Below are positions 1 through 5,431 of a stretch of 8,105 bases of DNA, piece after piece; within the stretch, counting starts at the first letter, position 1; each line of letters begins with the position of its first letter. A model generated the notes under the pieces. That model did not search any database and was not told the DNA's origin. It was given only the letters and a program-made list of their open reading frames with translations. This DNA comes from PHAA01 sp964584415 (GTDB lineage: Bacteria; Bacillota; Syntrophomonadia; Syntrophomonadales; Syntrophomonadaceae), in assembly GCA_964584415.1 (NCBI GenBank), contig CAZOZX010000094.1, forward strand, positions 1 through 8,105, written 5' to 3'. The translations under genes and the position numbers were made by a program.

Positions 1-24
1 CATACCTGGTTTTCTTCCAATCAT
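1..24 (-). CDS. 5' end of probable REP-associated tyrosine transposase (RAYT, Y1_Tnp), cut by window edge
   Basis: Only eight codons are visible, reading M-I-G-R-K-P-G-M on the minus strand, and the gene continues beyond base 1. An AAGGGGG ribosome binding site (minus strand, bases 38-32) sits 7 nt before the ATG at 24-22, and a perfect TATAAT lies further upstream at 61-56, so a real start is well supported. The product call is inference. RAYT / Y1_Tnp proteins commonly open with M-x-R-K-P-R followed by a W/F-x-P-G-A segment, and members of this family mobilise short palindromic repeats. A palindromic repeat of the kind expected lies 50 bp upstream at 74-100, with near-identical copies elsewhere in the window. 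Eight residues cannot prove a family, so any short-leader cytosolic protein remains possible. Confidence 0.5.
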
Positions 25-55
25 ATCTGAACCCCCTTCTTACCATATTTACTCT

Positions 56-61
56 ATTATA
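56..61 (-). promoter_or_regulatory. -10 box for the left-edge minus-strand gene
   Basis: A perfect TATAAT reads on the minus strand 31 nt before the ATG at 24. No good -35 hexamer is found 16-18 nt upstream. The -35 region (about 78-84) falls inside the palindromic repeat at 74-100. The promoter may therefore be weak, activator-dependent, or affected by the repeat. Confidence 0.5.
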
Positions 62-73
62 CAATATTTAACC

Positions 74-100
74 CAGGCAGAGGGACGGTTCTGTTGCCTG
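74..100 (+). repeat. 27-nt REP-like palindrome, copy 1
   Basis: The structure is CAGGCA, two variable bases (GA), GGGACGGTTCTGT, then TGCCTG. The outer 6-bp arms are perfect inverted repeats. It matches the copies at 3606-3632 and 4637-4663 at all but the two variable positions. It sits between the presumed RAYT start and the methyltransferase. The arrangement (short stem, conserved loop, intergenic, beside a RAYT-like gene) is what is known for REP elements. The assignment to a REP family is inference. Confidence 0.85.
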
Positions 101-197
101 TGTGTTATTCTGCTGCGGAATCCTTTCTAAATTCAGGCAAAATATGCAGGACATAGATAGATGTTGGCGAAGTATCTGTTAGGAACTATCATGGTTG

Positions 198-203
198 TAT
201 AAA
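198..203 (+). promoter_or_regulatory. Possible -10 box for the methyltransferase gene
   Basis: TATAAA (5 of 6 to consensus) lies 29 nt before the ATG at 233, preceded by TTG. No convincing -35 hexamer is present 16-18 nt upstream. Apart from the repeat at 74-100, the stretch 101-232 holds nothing else I can recognise. Confidence 0.3.
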
Positions 204-232
204 CTAATCTCCAGAAACATTAAGGGGACTTT

Positions 233-1054
233 ATGAGCATAGCTTACTTCACCCAACTGTGGAAAGAAGTGAATAGTGATGAGCGGAGTTACAAGAAGGG
301 GGACAAGACGGTTTGGGACCGGCGGGTTGACGAATTCAACTGGGATGGACCCGATGAGCGTATCCCTTTAATAACCGGTCTGCTGCTGGAAAAGCAGATG
401 CTGAAACCCGATAGTACCGTACTGGATATCGGCTGCGGGCCGGGAAAGTTTGCGATCGAGTGGGCGCGGACCGCCAATAGCGTTACCGGCGTGGATATTT
501 CTCCGAAGATGGTCCAGGCTGCTATCGCCAATGCTGCGGCGGCAGGAGCGGGCAATACCGATTTCCGGGAAGTGGATTGGCACACCGCCGATCTGACCGA
601 GCTGCAATGGGAAAAGAAATTCAGCCTGGTAACCGCCATAATGTCTCCTGCCCTGGAGAGCAAGGAGGGTTTGGATAAAATTCTGGAGGCCAGCAGTGAA
701 TGCGGCCTGCTCTGTCATTTTGTGGAACGGTCGGACTCGATCCTGGATCAGCTGAAAAGGATGCTCGACCGCCAAGCCGTGAATGAGTTTGGCAATATCG
801 GGCTCTATTGCAGCTTCAACATTCTCTGGCATTATAAGATGTTCCCAGAGATCGCTTATTTCGATACCGAAAGGGAAAGAATCCGGACCCTGGCCGAGGC
901 CCATCGCCATTACCTGAACCGTTTGGCGATAAAGGAAGAACTGACCCCGGCCCAGCAGAGCGCCATTTTGGAATTCCTGCAAAGCCAGGCCGAAAACGGC
1001 ATGGTTAAGGAAAAGACCACCGCCAAAATTGCCTGCGTTTACTGGAGAACGTAA
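233..1054 (+). CDS. Class I SAM-dependent methyltransferase
   Basis: The 273-residue product has a Rossmann-type methyltransferase core. Motif I, V-L-D-I-G-C-G-P-G at residues 63-71, forms the SAM-binding glycine loop, and the G-V-D-I-S segment at 86-90 holds the acidic residue (D88) expected to contact the ribose hydroxyls. A DWHTADL stretch (115-121) and AIMSPAL (135-141) fit the later core strands. About 60 residues precede motif I and roughly 110 follow, forming an all-alpha C-terminal region that could set substrate choice. There is no signal peptide or membrane segment, so it is cytosolic. An AAGGGG ribosome binding site ends about 5 nt before the ATG. The methyl acceptor cannot be read from the sequence. 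Small-molecule targets are common in this class, and no partner gene is adjacent. The gene appears monocistronic, followed by a hairpin at 1131-1172. Confidence 0.85.
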   Translation: MSIAYFTQLWKEVNSDERSYKKGDKTVWDRRVDEFNWDGPDERIPLITGLLLEKQMLKPDSTVLDIGCGPGKFAIEWARTANSVTGVDISPKMVQAAIANAAAAGAGNTDFREVDWHTADLTELQWEKKFSLVTAIMSPALESKEGLDKILEASSECGLLCHFVERSDSILDQLKRMLDRQAVNEFGNIGLYCSFNILWHYKMFPEIAYFDTERERIRTLAEAHRHYLNRLAIKEELTPAQQSAILEFLQSQAENGMVKEKTTAKIACVYWRT

Positions 1055-1130
1055 TGGCATGGACCTGCCTTCAGGAACGTTTCGCACCTGCCAACCTGGA
1101 TATTTGGATAGAGGAACCGACTTTATTTTG

Positions 1131-1172
1131 AAAGAATCGAAGCTGCGTAAGTAAAAGCAACTTCAATTCTTT
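1131..1172 (+). terminator. Long imperfect hairpin, probable terminator of the methyltransferase gene
   Basis: Two 16-nt arms (1131-1146 and 1157-1172) pair at 14 of 16 positions, with two C/A mismatches at 1138/1165 and 1143/1160 and a 10-nt loop. The right arm ends in a T-rich run reaching 1174 (TTCTTTTT), partly within the stem, giving a terminator-like shape about 76 nt past the methyltransferase stop. The hairpin also abuts the promoter region of the antitoxin gene, so a regulatory palindrome is the alternative. Confidence 0.5.
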
Positions 1173-1188
1173 TTGACCGTTATTTGGT

Positions 1189-1194
1189 TATAAT
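1189..1194 (+). promoter_or_regulatory. -10 box for the antitoxin-toxin operon
   Basis: A perfect TATAAT lies 19 nt before the antitoxin ATG and just ahead of its GGGGGTGA ribosome binding site, implying a very short leader. TTGACC at 1173-1178 is only 10 nt upstream, too close for a normal -35. Paired with TATATT at 1195-1200 it would have a 16-nt spacer but would start transcription within the ribosome binding site. The exact promoter geometry is therefore uncertain. Confidence 0.4.
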
Positions 1195-1213
1195 TATATT
1201 GGGGGTGAAATAT

Positions 1214-1402
1214 ATGCCCAAAGAAACTGTTGAGATCAAGCGTGTGATTGACGGCGTTCAAGCATCCATGGCGGTCGAAGGATTAAAGCCAAGCAAAAAA
1301 GCCCAAATGATTGGCCGCAAATATTTAAAGGGAAAGCTGACCAGTAAAGAAGCGGTTACCATGATAACTGCTCATCATGTGAACAAAAGGAAAAACAAAT
1401 GA
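1214..1402 (+). CDS. VbhA-type antitoxin of a Fic toxin
   Basis: This 62-residue, highly charged helical protein is the antitoxin of a class I Fic system. Residues 18-23 read S-M-A-V-E-G, an exact match to the inhibitory (S/T)-x-x-x-E-(G/N) helix motif. In this family the glutamate (here E22) points into the Fic active site and blocks productive ATP binding. The following L-K-G-K-L-T-S-K-E-A segment (38-47) fits the repeat-like second half of VbhA antitoxins. I chose the ATG at 1214 because GGGGGTGA (1201-1208) lies 5 nt before it. The upstream in-frame ATG at 1184 overlaps the -10 box and has no ribosome binding site. The stop overlaps the toxin start as ATGA, so translation is coupled, as expected for keeping antitoxin ahead of toxin. 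Confidence 0.88.
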   Translation: MPKETVEIKRVIDGVQASMAVEGLKPSKKAQMIGRKYLKGKLTSKEAVTMITAHHVNKRKNK

Positions 1403-2013
1403 ATCCGAATACCTCCAAGTATGCCCGAAAAGTAAAAACACACTCGGTTTACTGCTACCCAGAGGTGCTTGTAAATAAGCTGGATATAAAAAATGCTCGG
1501 GATTTGGCTAGCTTTGAAGCGGACATTACTTTACAGCGTCAATATGAATTAGAACATGAGTATACAGTTCAAGGCAGATTTAGCGCTAGTCACCTGAAGA
1601 ATATTCATAAATATATTTTCCAAGATATATACCCCTTTGCCGGTAGATATAGAGCTGAGGATCTGCTGAAAGGTGACACTTTTTTTTGTAAGAGCGAGTA
1701 TATACATGAGAATCTGAAGAGGCTGTTGGCGCAGCTTAAGAAGGATGATTACTCGAGAAATCTGGGGCTGCATGATTGTGCAGCCCGTCTTGCTTACTAT
1801 ATGGCGGAATTGAACATGATCCACCCTTTTCGTGAGGGCAATGGCAGGGCTATCCGTGAGTTTATTAGACAGTTGGGGTTTCACGCAGGGTATATTATCG
1901 ATTGGTCGCAGACCGATGCTGAGTCATTGCTGCAAGCGTCCATTATCTCAGTTGGCGGGGATTTAAGACCGTTGACCCAATGTGTTATTAGAACCATGAC
2001 CAAAATCGTGTAG
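1399..2013 (+). CDS. Fic-domain toxin (probable AMP-transferase)
   Basis: The 204-residue protein is a single Fic domain. The catalytic motif H-P-F-R-E-G-N-G-R at residues 142-150, followed by A-I-R, matches HPFx(D/E)GNGRxxR completely. H142 is the expected general base, R150/R153 contact phosphates, and N148 sits in the anion hole. The upstream T-F-F-C-K-S-E-Y segment (94-101) corresponds to the flap that docks the target protein. The length and the I-F-x-D-I-Y-P-F-A-G-x-Y-R stretch (74-84) fit the VbhT/FicT group, some members of which AMPylate the GyrB and ParE subunits. The target here is inferred, not seen. It lacks an internal inhibitory motif, consistent with supply in trans by the overlapping antitoxin. 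Codons and base composition are visibly AT-richer than in the flanking genes, suggesting acquisition by transfer. Active-site residues are intact, so it is probably functional. Confidence 0.93.
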   Translation: MNPNTSKYARKVKTHSVYCYPEVLVNKLDIKNARDLASFEADITLQRQYELEHEYTVQGRFSASHLKNIHKYIFQDIYPFAGRYRAEDLLKGDTFFCKSEYIHENLKRLLAQLKKDDYSRNLGLHDCAARLAYYMAELNMIHPFREGNGRAIREFIRQLGFHAGYIIDWSQTDAESLLQASIISVGGDLRPLTQCVIRTMTKIV

Positions 2014-2090
2014 ATTTCTTATGGTATTGTAAATAAGTACAGTAAACTCGTGTTAGACTGCCCACCAATCCATGACAGGAGATGATGCCG

Positions 2091-3143
2091 GTGCCGAAAA
2101 TATCCGACAAAGCAGGCTTGCCGCCCGGAAGTTTGGTCCATATCGGGGAACAGAAGCTTGAGAAAATCCGGATCAGGTTATTGAGCTATTCCGAAGCCGC
2201 CTGTACCGAAAAAGAGCTGGAATTGAGTGAAGCCACCCTGGCCGGCCTGGACAAATCGAGCGTGCACTGGATCAGGGTGGAAGGCATCCACGACGCCCAG
2301 GCAATCGGGCAATTGGGGCGCGGGTTGGGGATCCATCCCCTGGTATTGGAAGATATATTGGATACCGGGCACCGCCCCAAGATCGATAATTATCGGGATT
2401 ATATTTACCTGGCCGTAAAGACGGTCGGCTATGACAGCCAGGCCAGTAAATTCGACCTGGAGCAGGAAAGCTTCGTCCTGGGCGAAAATTATCTCATCTC
2501 GTTCAGTGAAGGCGATACCGCCATTTACGATCCGCTGCTGGAGCGGATCAAGACCAACGCCGGTCTGCTCAGGAGTTCGGGCGCTGACTACCTGCTCTAC
2601 GGTTTGCTGGATATTATCGTGGACCACTATTTTGTCGCCCTGGAAAACCTGGGGGAGGAGATCGACGCCATCCAGGATGAACTGGTCACCGATCCGGTTC
2701 CGGCCACCATGCAGTTTATTCATGAATTGAAGACCGAGATGCTGTACCTGCACCGGGCGGTCTGGCCGATGCGGGAGATAATCGGCTTCCTGACCCGGCG
2801 GGAAACGCCCCTGGTGAAAGACGCCACCCAGCTATATATCCGCGACCTGTACGACCACGTCATCCAGGTGATGGACACCACCGAAACCCTGCGGGACATC
2901 CTGACCAGTATGCTTGACATGTACCTTTCCAGCGTCAGCAACCGGATGAACGAGGTGATGAAGGTCCTGACCATCATCGCCACAGTTTTCATACCGCTTA
3001 CCTTTATCGTGGGCGTCTACGGGATGAATATCGTCAACATGCCGGAGCTGCACTGGCCTTGGTTTTACCCGGCGTTATGGGTGATCATGATCACCATTGC
3101 CGGCATGATGCTGGCCTTTTTCAAAAAGAAGAAATGGTGGTAA
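2091..3143 (+). CDS. corA: CorA-type magnesium/cobalt transporter
   Basis: This is an inner-membrane divalent cation channel of the CorA family, which works as a homopentamer to import Mg2+ (and Co2+ or Ni2+). Numbered from the upstream ATG at 2082, a soluble alpha/beta and helical domain covers about residues 1-290. The first membrane helix is at about 294-313, the signature Y-G-M-N loop at 313-316, and the second membrane helix at about 327-346. A basic K-K-K-K-W-W tail faces the cytoplasm. The M-P-E-L-H-W-P periplasmic loop is typical. The length is normal for the family. ATG codons at 2082 and 2085 overlap or crowd the AGGAG site (2077-2081), whereas the GTG at 2091 sits 9 nt after it. 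I therefore favour GTG, which removes three residues. No Mg2+ riboswitch-sized leader exists, since only 77 nt separate it from the Fic gene. Confidence 0.93.
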   Translation: MPKISDKAGLPPGSLVHIGEQKLEKIRIRLLSYSEAACTEKELELSEATLAGLDKSSVHWIRVEGIHDAQAIGQLGRGLGIHPLVLEDILDTGHRPKIDNYRDYIYLAVKTVGYDSQASKFDLEQESFVLGENYLISFSEGDTAIYDPLLERIKTNAGLLRSSGADYLLYGLLDIIVDHYFVALENLGEEIDAIQDELVTDPVPATMQFIHELKTEMLYLHRAVWPMREIIGFLTRRETPLVKDATQLYIRDLYDHVIQVMDTTETLRDILTSMLDMYLSSVSNRMNEVMKVLTIIATVFIPLTFIVGVYGMNIVNMPELHWPWFYPALWVIMITIAGMMLAFFKKKKWW

Positions 3144-3158
3144 ACCTGTAAAAGCATC

Positions 3159-3188
3159 AAAAAAACCCCCGCAAGTTAGTCTGCGAAG
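3159..3188 (-). terminator. Rho-independent terminator of the small membrane protein gene
   Basis: On the minus strand CTTCGCA (3188-3182) pairs with TGCGGGG (3173-3167), giving 7 bp with two G-U pairs around an 8-nt loop. A G and then seven T residues (3165-3159) follow. It lies 45 nt after the minus-strand stop at 3234. On the plus strand no T-run follows the hairpin, so it does not obviously end the convergent CorA transcript. Confidence 0.7.
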
Positions 3189-3233
3189 GCTTCCCCGTGC
3201 CAGTGTTTGTGGCGAAATTGCTGATTATTTATC

Positions 3234-3524
3234 TTAGAATAGTCCCCATAGATGCAATCCCTTTTCCTGGAGTATCAGCCGGGCTATCGCCAGCCACCCG
3301 GCCAGGGCTATAACCCCGAGGAGTTTGTCAAACCACGGCATAGCTGATCCCTTGATCATTATATACATGACTATAACAATGGCATAAAACACAATCAGAC
3401 CAAGAGCGATATAAAAAAGGCTGCTCCATCCGGTTATTTGCCATCCCGCAATAAAAGCGGCTATTAATAAGCTGATTTCTAATATTGAACTGCGAATGTC
3501 AGTCTCCTCCTCCTGTCTCCCCAA
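3234..3524 (-). CDS. Small three-helix membrane protein of unknown function
   Basis: I do not recognise this family. The product (96 residues from TTG at 3524) has three predicted membrane helices at about residues 14-31, 34-57 and 66-86. A short K-G-S-A-M-P-W-F-D-K linker joins helices 2 and 3, and the hydrophilic N-terminus is acidic. It has no catalytic motif. The start is unclear. The TTG at 3524 has no ribosome binding site of its own, while a perfect CAGGAGGAGGAG run lies inside the proposed N-terminus (3515-3504) and would best serve an ATT codon at 3497, giving an 87-residue protein. No ATG, GTG or TTG lies at the right distance. The gene is followed by a dedicated terminator and lies downstream of the lipoprotein gene on the same strand, separated by about 120 bp and a REP-like palindrome, so it is probably a separate unit. 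Confidence 0.65.
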   Translation of the reverse strand: MGRQEEETDIRSSILEISLLIAAFIAGWQITGWSSLFYIALGLIVFYAIVIVMYIMIKGSAMPWFDKLLGVIALAGWLAIARLILQEKGLHLWGLF

Positions 3525-3605
3525 CGGGGATGCTTAGCAATAAATATATAATATCAAAAAAATACCTGCTGCGGAGCTGTTAAAGCTCAAAAAATGGTCT
3601 GAGAG

Positions 3606-3632
3606 CAGGCAGGGGGACGGTTCTGTTGCCTG
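3606..3632 (+). repeat. 27-nt REP-like palindrome, copy 2
   Basis: The structure is CAGGCA, GG, GGGACGGTTCTGT, TGCCTG. Here the stem extends by one more pair (G3605 with C3633) to 7 bp. It lies 11 bp beyond the stop of the minus-strand lipoprotein gene, so it would fold in the 3' end of that mRNA. On the minus strand a run of six T residues follows about 10 nt after the hairpin, too far for a classical terminator. Protection of the mRNA 3' end is a possible role. Confidence 0.88.
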
Positions 3633-3643
3633 CCGATCCAACC

Positions 3644-4543
3644 CTATTGCTTGCGTACCCGGAATCTTTTCAAGAAGTACCACCCCAATAAAAACAGCAG
3701 GGTCAATACTGCCAGCCAGGGCAGGGCGGTGAAGAGGAATACCACCACGTTGTCGGCAAAGTTGATCAGCCCGCTGATGCTGCTGACGAACCCCTGCCAG
3801 GCTCTTCCCAGGGTCCCCTGCGGGGCTTGGATGGTGCCGGGGAGACCCTGCACCAGGGTGATATTGATCAGGCTGTAGGTGGTGACGTTGGTCAGGTATT
3901 GGAGGCGCCCGGTCAGGACTTCTATGTCGCTGCGGGTTTTGCCCAGTTCGCTCTCGATGCTGATGAGCTCGGTGACATTGGCTGCTTTATCCATCAGTCC
4001 CAGCAAGCGTTCTTCCTTGGTTTGCAGTGCCTTCAAACGGGCCTGGGCGTCATAGTACTCCTGGGTGACATCCTGGGTGGTGATGGTTTTGTCGGTTATC
4101 TCACCTAAATCGGCAATGGCGGCGATTACGGGGAGCAAATTGTCCTGGGGTACTTTGACCGACAGCCGCCCTGAGACCTGCTGGTCATTGCGGCTTATGT
4201 GGCTGTTGACGGTATAGCCGCCGTTTTGATTGGCCAGGGCGATTATCTGATCTATGGCCGCGGTGACGTCCTGGACCTTCATGCTGAGGTCGGCGTTCTG
4301 GATGGTCTTGCGGTCAATGACGATGTTCTCGGGGGTGCCGCTGCCCAGTTCCGATTGGGGAGCGGAGGCTGAGTCCTTGGCGATCTGACTGGTGCTGCGT
4401 CCGGCATCGGTAGAATTGGTGATGGAGTTCTTCGCCCCGCAGCCGCTTAAAACCAACGTCACAGCAGTCAGGCCTATCAGCAGCATTGTAGCCAGTATGT
4501 ACCCGGGTCGGGCTGATCTCGTCCGGTCTTTGCTTTTCAACAT
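3644..4543 (-). CDS. DUF4349-type membrane-anchored lipoprotein
   Basis: The 299-residue protein starts with a basic, hydrophobic signal peptide ending in the lipobox L-S-G-C with C35 as the lipidated cysteine, so it is exported and lipid-anchored. A low-complexity Ser/Thr/Asn-rich linker covers about 36-72. The D-R-K-T-I-Q-N-A-D-L-S segment (77-87) and the N-G-G-Y (107-110) and V-K-V-P (128-131) segments are typical of DUF4349. Residues about 160-215 form a predicted coiled coil. The segment 265-290 is a membrane helix followed by a basic tail (K-R-F-R-V-R-K). The family is widespread in Firmicutes and has no established biochemical role. A role in envelope signalling or structure is plausible but unproven. 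AAAGGAGA ends about 9 nt before the ATG, and a good promoter (4570-4598) gives a leader of about 20 nt. The gene diverges from the TetR operon. Confidence 0.87.
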   Translation of the reverse strand: MLKSKDRTRSARPGYILATMLLIGLTAVTLVLSGCGAKNSITNSTDAGRSTSQIAKDSASAPQSELGSGTPENIVIDRKTIQNADLSMKVQDVTAAIDQIIALANQNGGYTVNSHISRNDQQVSGRLSVKVPQDNLLPVIAAIADLGEITDKTITTQDVTQEYYDAQARLKALQTKEERLLGLMDKAANVTELISIESELGKTRSDIEVLTGRLQYLTNVTTYSLINITLVQGLPGTIQAPQGTLGRAWQGFVSSISGLINFADNVVVFLFTALPWLAVLTLLFLLGWYFLKRFRVRKQ

Positions 4544-4569
4544 CTCTTCCCGTCTCCTTTTCGTACAAT

Positions 4570-4598
4570 CTTATATGTAAATAGGTAAATCTTTACAA
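4570..4598 (-). promoter_or_regulatory. Promoter of the DUF4349 lipoprotein gene
   Basis: On the minus strand TTGTAA (4598-4593) is followed by a 17-nt spacer and TATAAG (4575-4570). These match the sigma-A consensus at 4 of 6 and 5 of 6 positions. The predicted start of transcription, near 4563, lies just before the ribosome binding site. Confidence 0.65.
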
Positions 4599-4636
4599 GT
4601 GATACGTGTTCCACCCGGAAATCTTGCACCGGCAAC

Positions 4637-4663
4637 CAGGCAAGGGGACGGTTCTGTTGCCTG
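4637..4663 (+). repeat. 27-nt REP-like palindrome, copy 3
   Basis: The structure is CAGGCA, AG, GGGACGGTTCTGT, TGCCTG. A GGCAAC at 4631-4636 offers an alternative longer pairing partner for GTTGCC near the 3' arm. The copy sits in the divergent region between the lipoprotein and TetR promoters and is followed 5 bp later by a second hairpin with a related loop (4669-4699). Confidence 0.88.
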
Positions 4664-4668
4664 CCGAG

Positions 4669-4699
4669 GTGTTATACTGGGACGTTCTTAATATAACAC
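4669..4699 (+). repeat. Perfect 8-bp inverted repeat enclosing a degenerate REP core
   Basis: GTGTTATA (4669-4676) and TATAACAC (4692-4699) are perfect inverted repeats around a 15-nt loop. The loop contains GGGACGTTCT, the REP core GGGACGGTTCT missing one G. It ends 2 bp before the TTGACA of the TetR promoter, so it could also act as a regulator binding site. With copy 3 it makes two adjacent hairpins that share a loop motif but not a stem sequence. Confidence 0.65.
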
Positions 4700-4701
4700 T
4701 G

Positions 4702-4729
4702 TTGACAGAAATAAAAGAAGGATTAAAAT
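4702..4729 (+). promoter_or_regulatory. Promoter of the tetR-hydrolase operon
   Basis: A perfect TTGACA (4702-4707), a 16-nt spacer and TAAAAT (4724-4729, 5 of 6 to consensus) form a good sigma-A promoter. Transcription should start near 4736, at the left edge of the inverted repeat 4735-4749. Confidence 0.72.
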
Positions 4730-4734
4730 AAAAA

Positions 4735-4757
4735 TTACACGGAGTGTAAAATTGCAC
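4735..4757 (+). promoter_or_regulatory. Probable TetR-family operator
   Basis: TTACAC-GGA-GTGTAA (4735-4749) is a perfect 6+6 inverted repeat with a 3-bp centre. A third half-site, TTGCAC at 4752-4757, makes an imperfect second palindrome with GTGTAA. The site begins 5 bp after the -10 box and covers the expected transcription start, the usual place for a repressor that controls its own gene. Assignment to the downstream TetR protein is inference from position. Confidence 0.68.
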
Positions 4758-4810
4758 AGCGTGGAAAATAGAGGGCGGGGGTTCAACTGAAACATATGGA
4801 GGATAATTAC

Positions 4811-5431
4811 GTGGACCAATCAAAGCCGAGCCGTATGGACCGGAAGAAAAATGATTTGCGCAATAAAATTATTGACACCACGGTTGGTTTGATACAAGCC
4901 AAGGGCTTTGACGGGACTACCATGGAACAGATTGCTGCGGAAACTGATATTGCCAAAAAAACTCTTTACAATTACTACCCGGAAAAAGAAGCGATCATCA
5001 GCGATTATATCAAGAGAACCTTTGAGACCAAAAATCCCATCCGGCTGCCTCACCTGCAAACGCTGCCGGATACCCGGGCCAGGATGGTCTACATCCTTAA
5101 CAACCTGATGGATGGGGTCCGGGCCCAAAAGGAGATCTTCGAAAAGTATCTGGTTTACATCATGAAGCAGGTGATAAGCTTCGAGCCTGATGAACGGAGA
5201 GACAGCGGCATCGGCGCCTTGATTGCGGCGGTGGTCGGACTGGGGATACAGGACGGGGATATCCGCGATGATTTGCCGTTGACGGCGGCGGGGGATTTTT
5301 TTATGTTCATTTTTATCGAGGTAGCCAAACAATTTTATCGGAACCCGGAAGGTTTTATCCAAAACGAAGTCATTGAGCAATGTACCGACTTGTTTATCAA
5401 CGGGGCAAACCCGCCAGGAATCGGAGAGTGA
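4811..5431 (+). CDS. TetR/AcrR-family transcriptional repressor
   Basis: The 206-residue product is a typical TetR-family dimeric repressor. The N-terminal helix R-K-K-N-D-L-R-N-K-I-I-D is followed by a helix-turn-helix at about residues 38-57, with T-M-E-Q-I-A and the recognition helix ending in K-K-T-L-Y-N-Y-Y. The family hallmark F-x-x-K-E is seen as Y-Y-P-E-K-E. The rest is an all-helical ligand-binding and dimerisation domain, whose ligand cannot be read. I chose the GTG at 4811 because GGAGGA (4798-4803) lies 7 nt before it. The longer in-frame ATG at 4796 overlaps that site and has none of its own. The gene has a consensus promoter with an inverted repeat over the start of transcription, so autoregulation is likely. 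Its stop lies 6 nt before the hydrolase start, making the hydrolase the likely controlled function. Confidence 0.88.
   Translation: MDQSKPSRMDRKKNDLRNKIIDTTVGLIQAKGFDGTTMEQIAAETDIAKKTLYNYYPEKEAIISDYIKRTFETKNPIRLPHLQTLPDTRARMVYILNNLMDGVRAQKEIFEKYLVYIMKQVISFEPDERRDSGIGALIAAVVGLGIQDGDIRDDLPLTAAGDFFMFIFIEVAKQFYRNPEGFIQNEVIEQCTDLFINGANPPGIGE

Noticed and set aside
297..318. AGACGGTTT resembling the REP core within the methyltransferase gene
   Set aside because: There is no flanking inverted repeat and it is in coding sequence. GGACGGTTTGG near 6063 in the hydrolase gene is likewise a chance match.
368..1087. 239-codon minus-strand open frame opposite the methyltransferase
   Set aside because: It is antisense to a gene with clear motif I and a good ribosome binding site. 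Its translation shows no recognisable domain and it reflects codon bias of the real gene.
2014..2090. Possible magnesium riboswitch (M-box) ahead of corA
   Set aside because: Only 77 nt separate the Fic stop from the transporter start, too short for the element, and no conserved M-box helices are seen.
2178..2753. Long minus-strand open frame opposite corA
   Set aside because: It is a shadow of the CorA coding frame with no motif and no ribosome binding site of note.
3574..3588. GAGCT-GTTAA-AGCTC hairpin between the lipoprotein and small membrane protein genes
   Set aside because: It is a 5-bp stem with no T-run after it on either strand (the T-run lies before it on the minus strand), so it does not qualify as a terminator.
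74..4663. Three identical short palindromes considered as a CRISPR array
   Set aside because: The copies are kilobases apart, separated by genes rather than by spacers of 30-40 bp, and no cas gene is present.
4820..5380. 186-codon minus-strand open frame opposite tetR
   Set aside because: It is antisense to a protein with a clear helix-turn-helix and has no recognisable domain.
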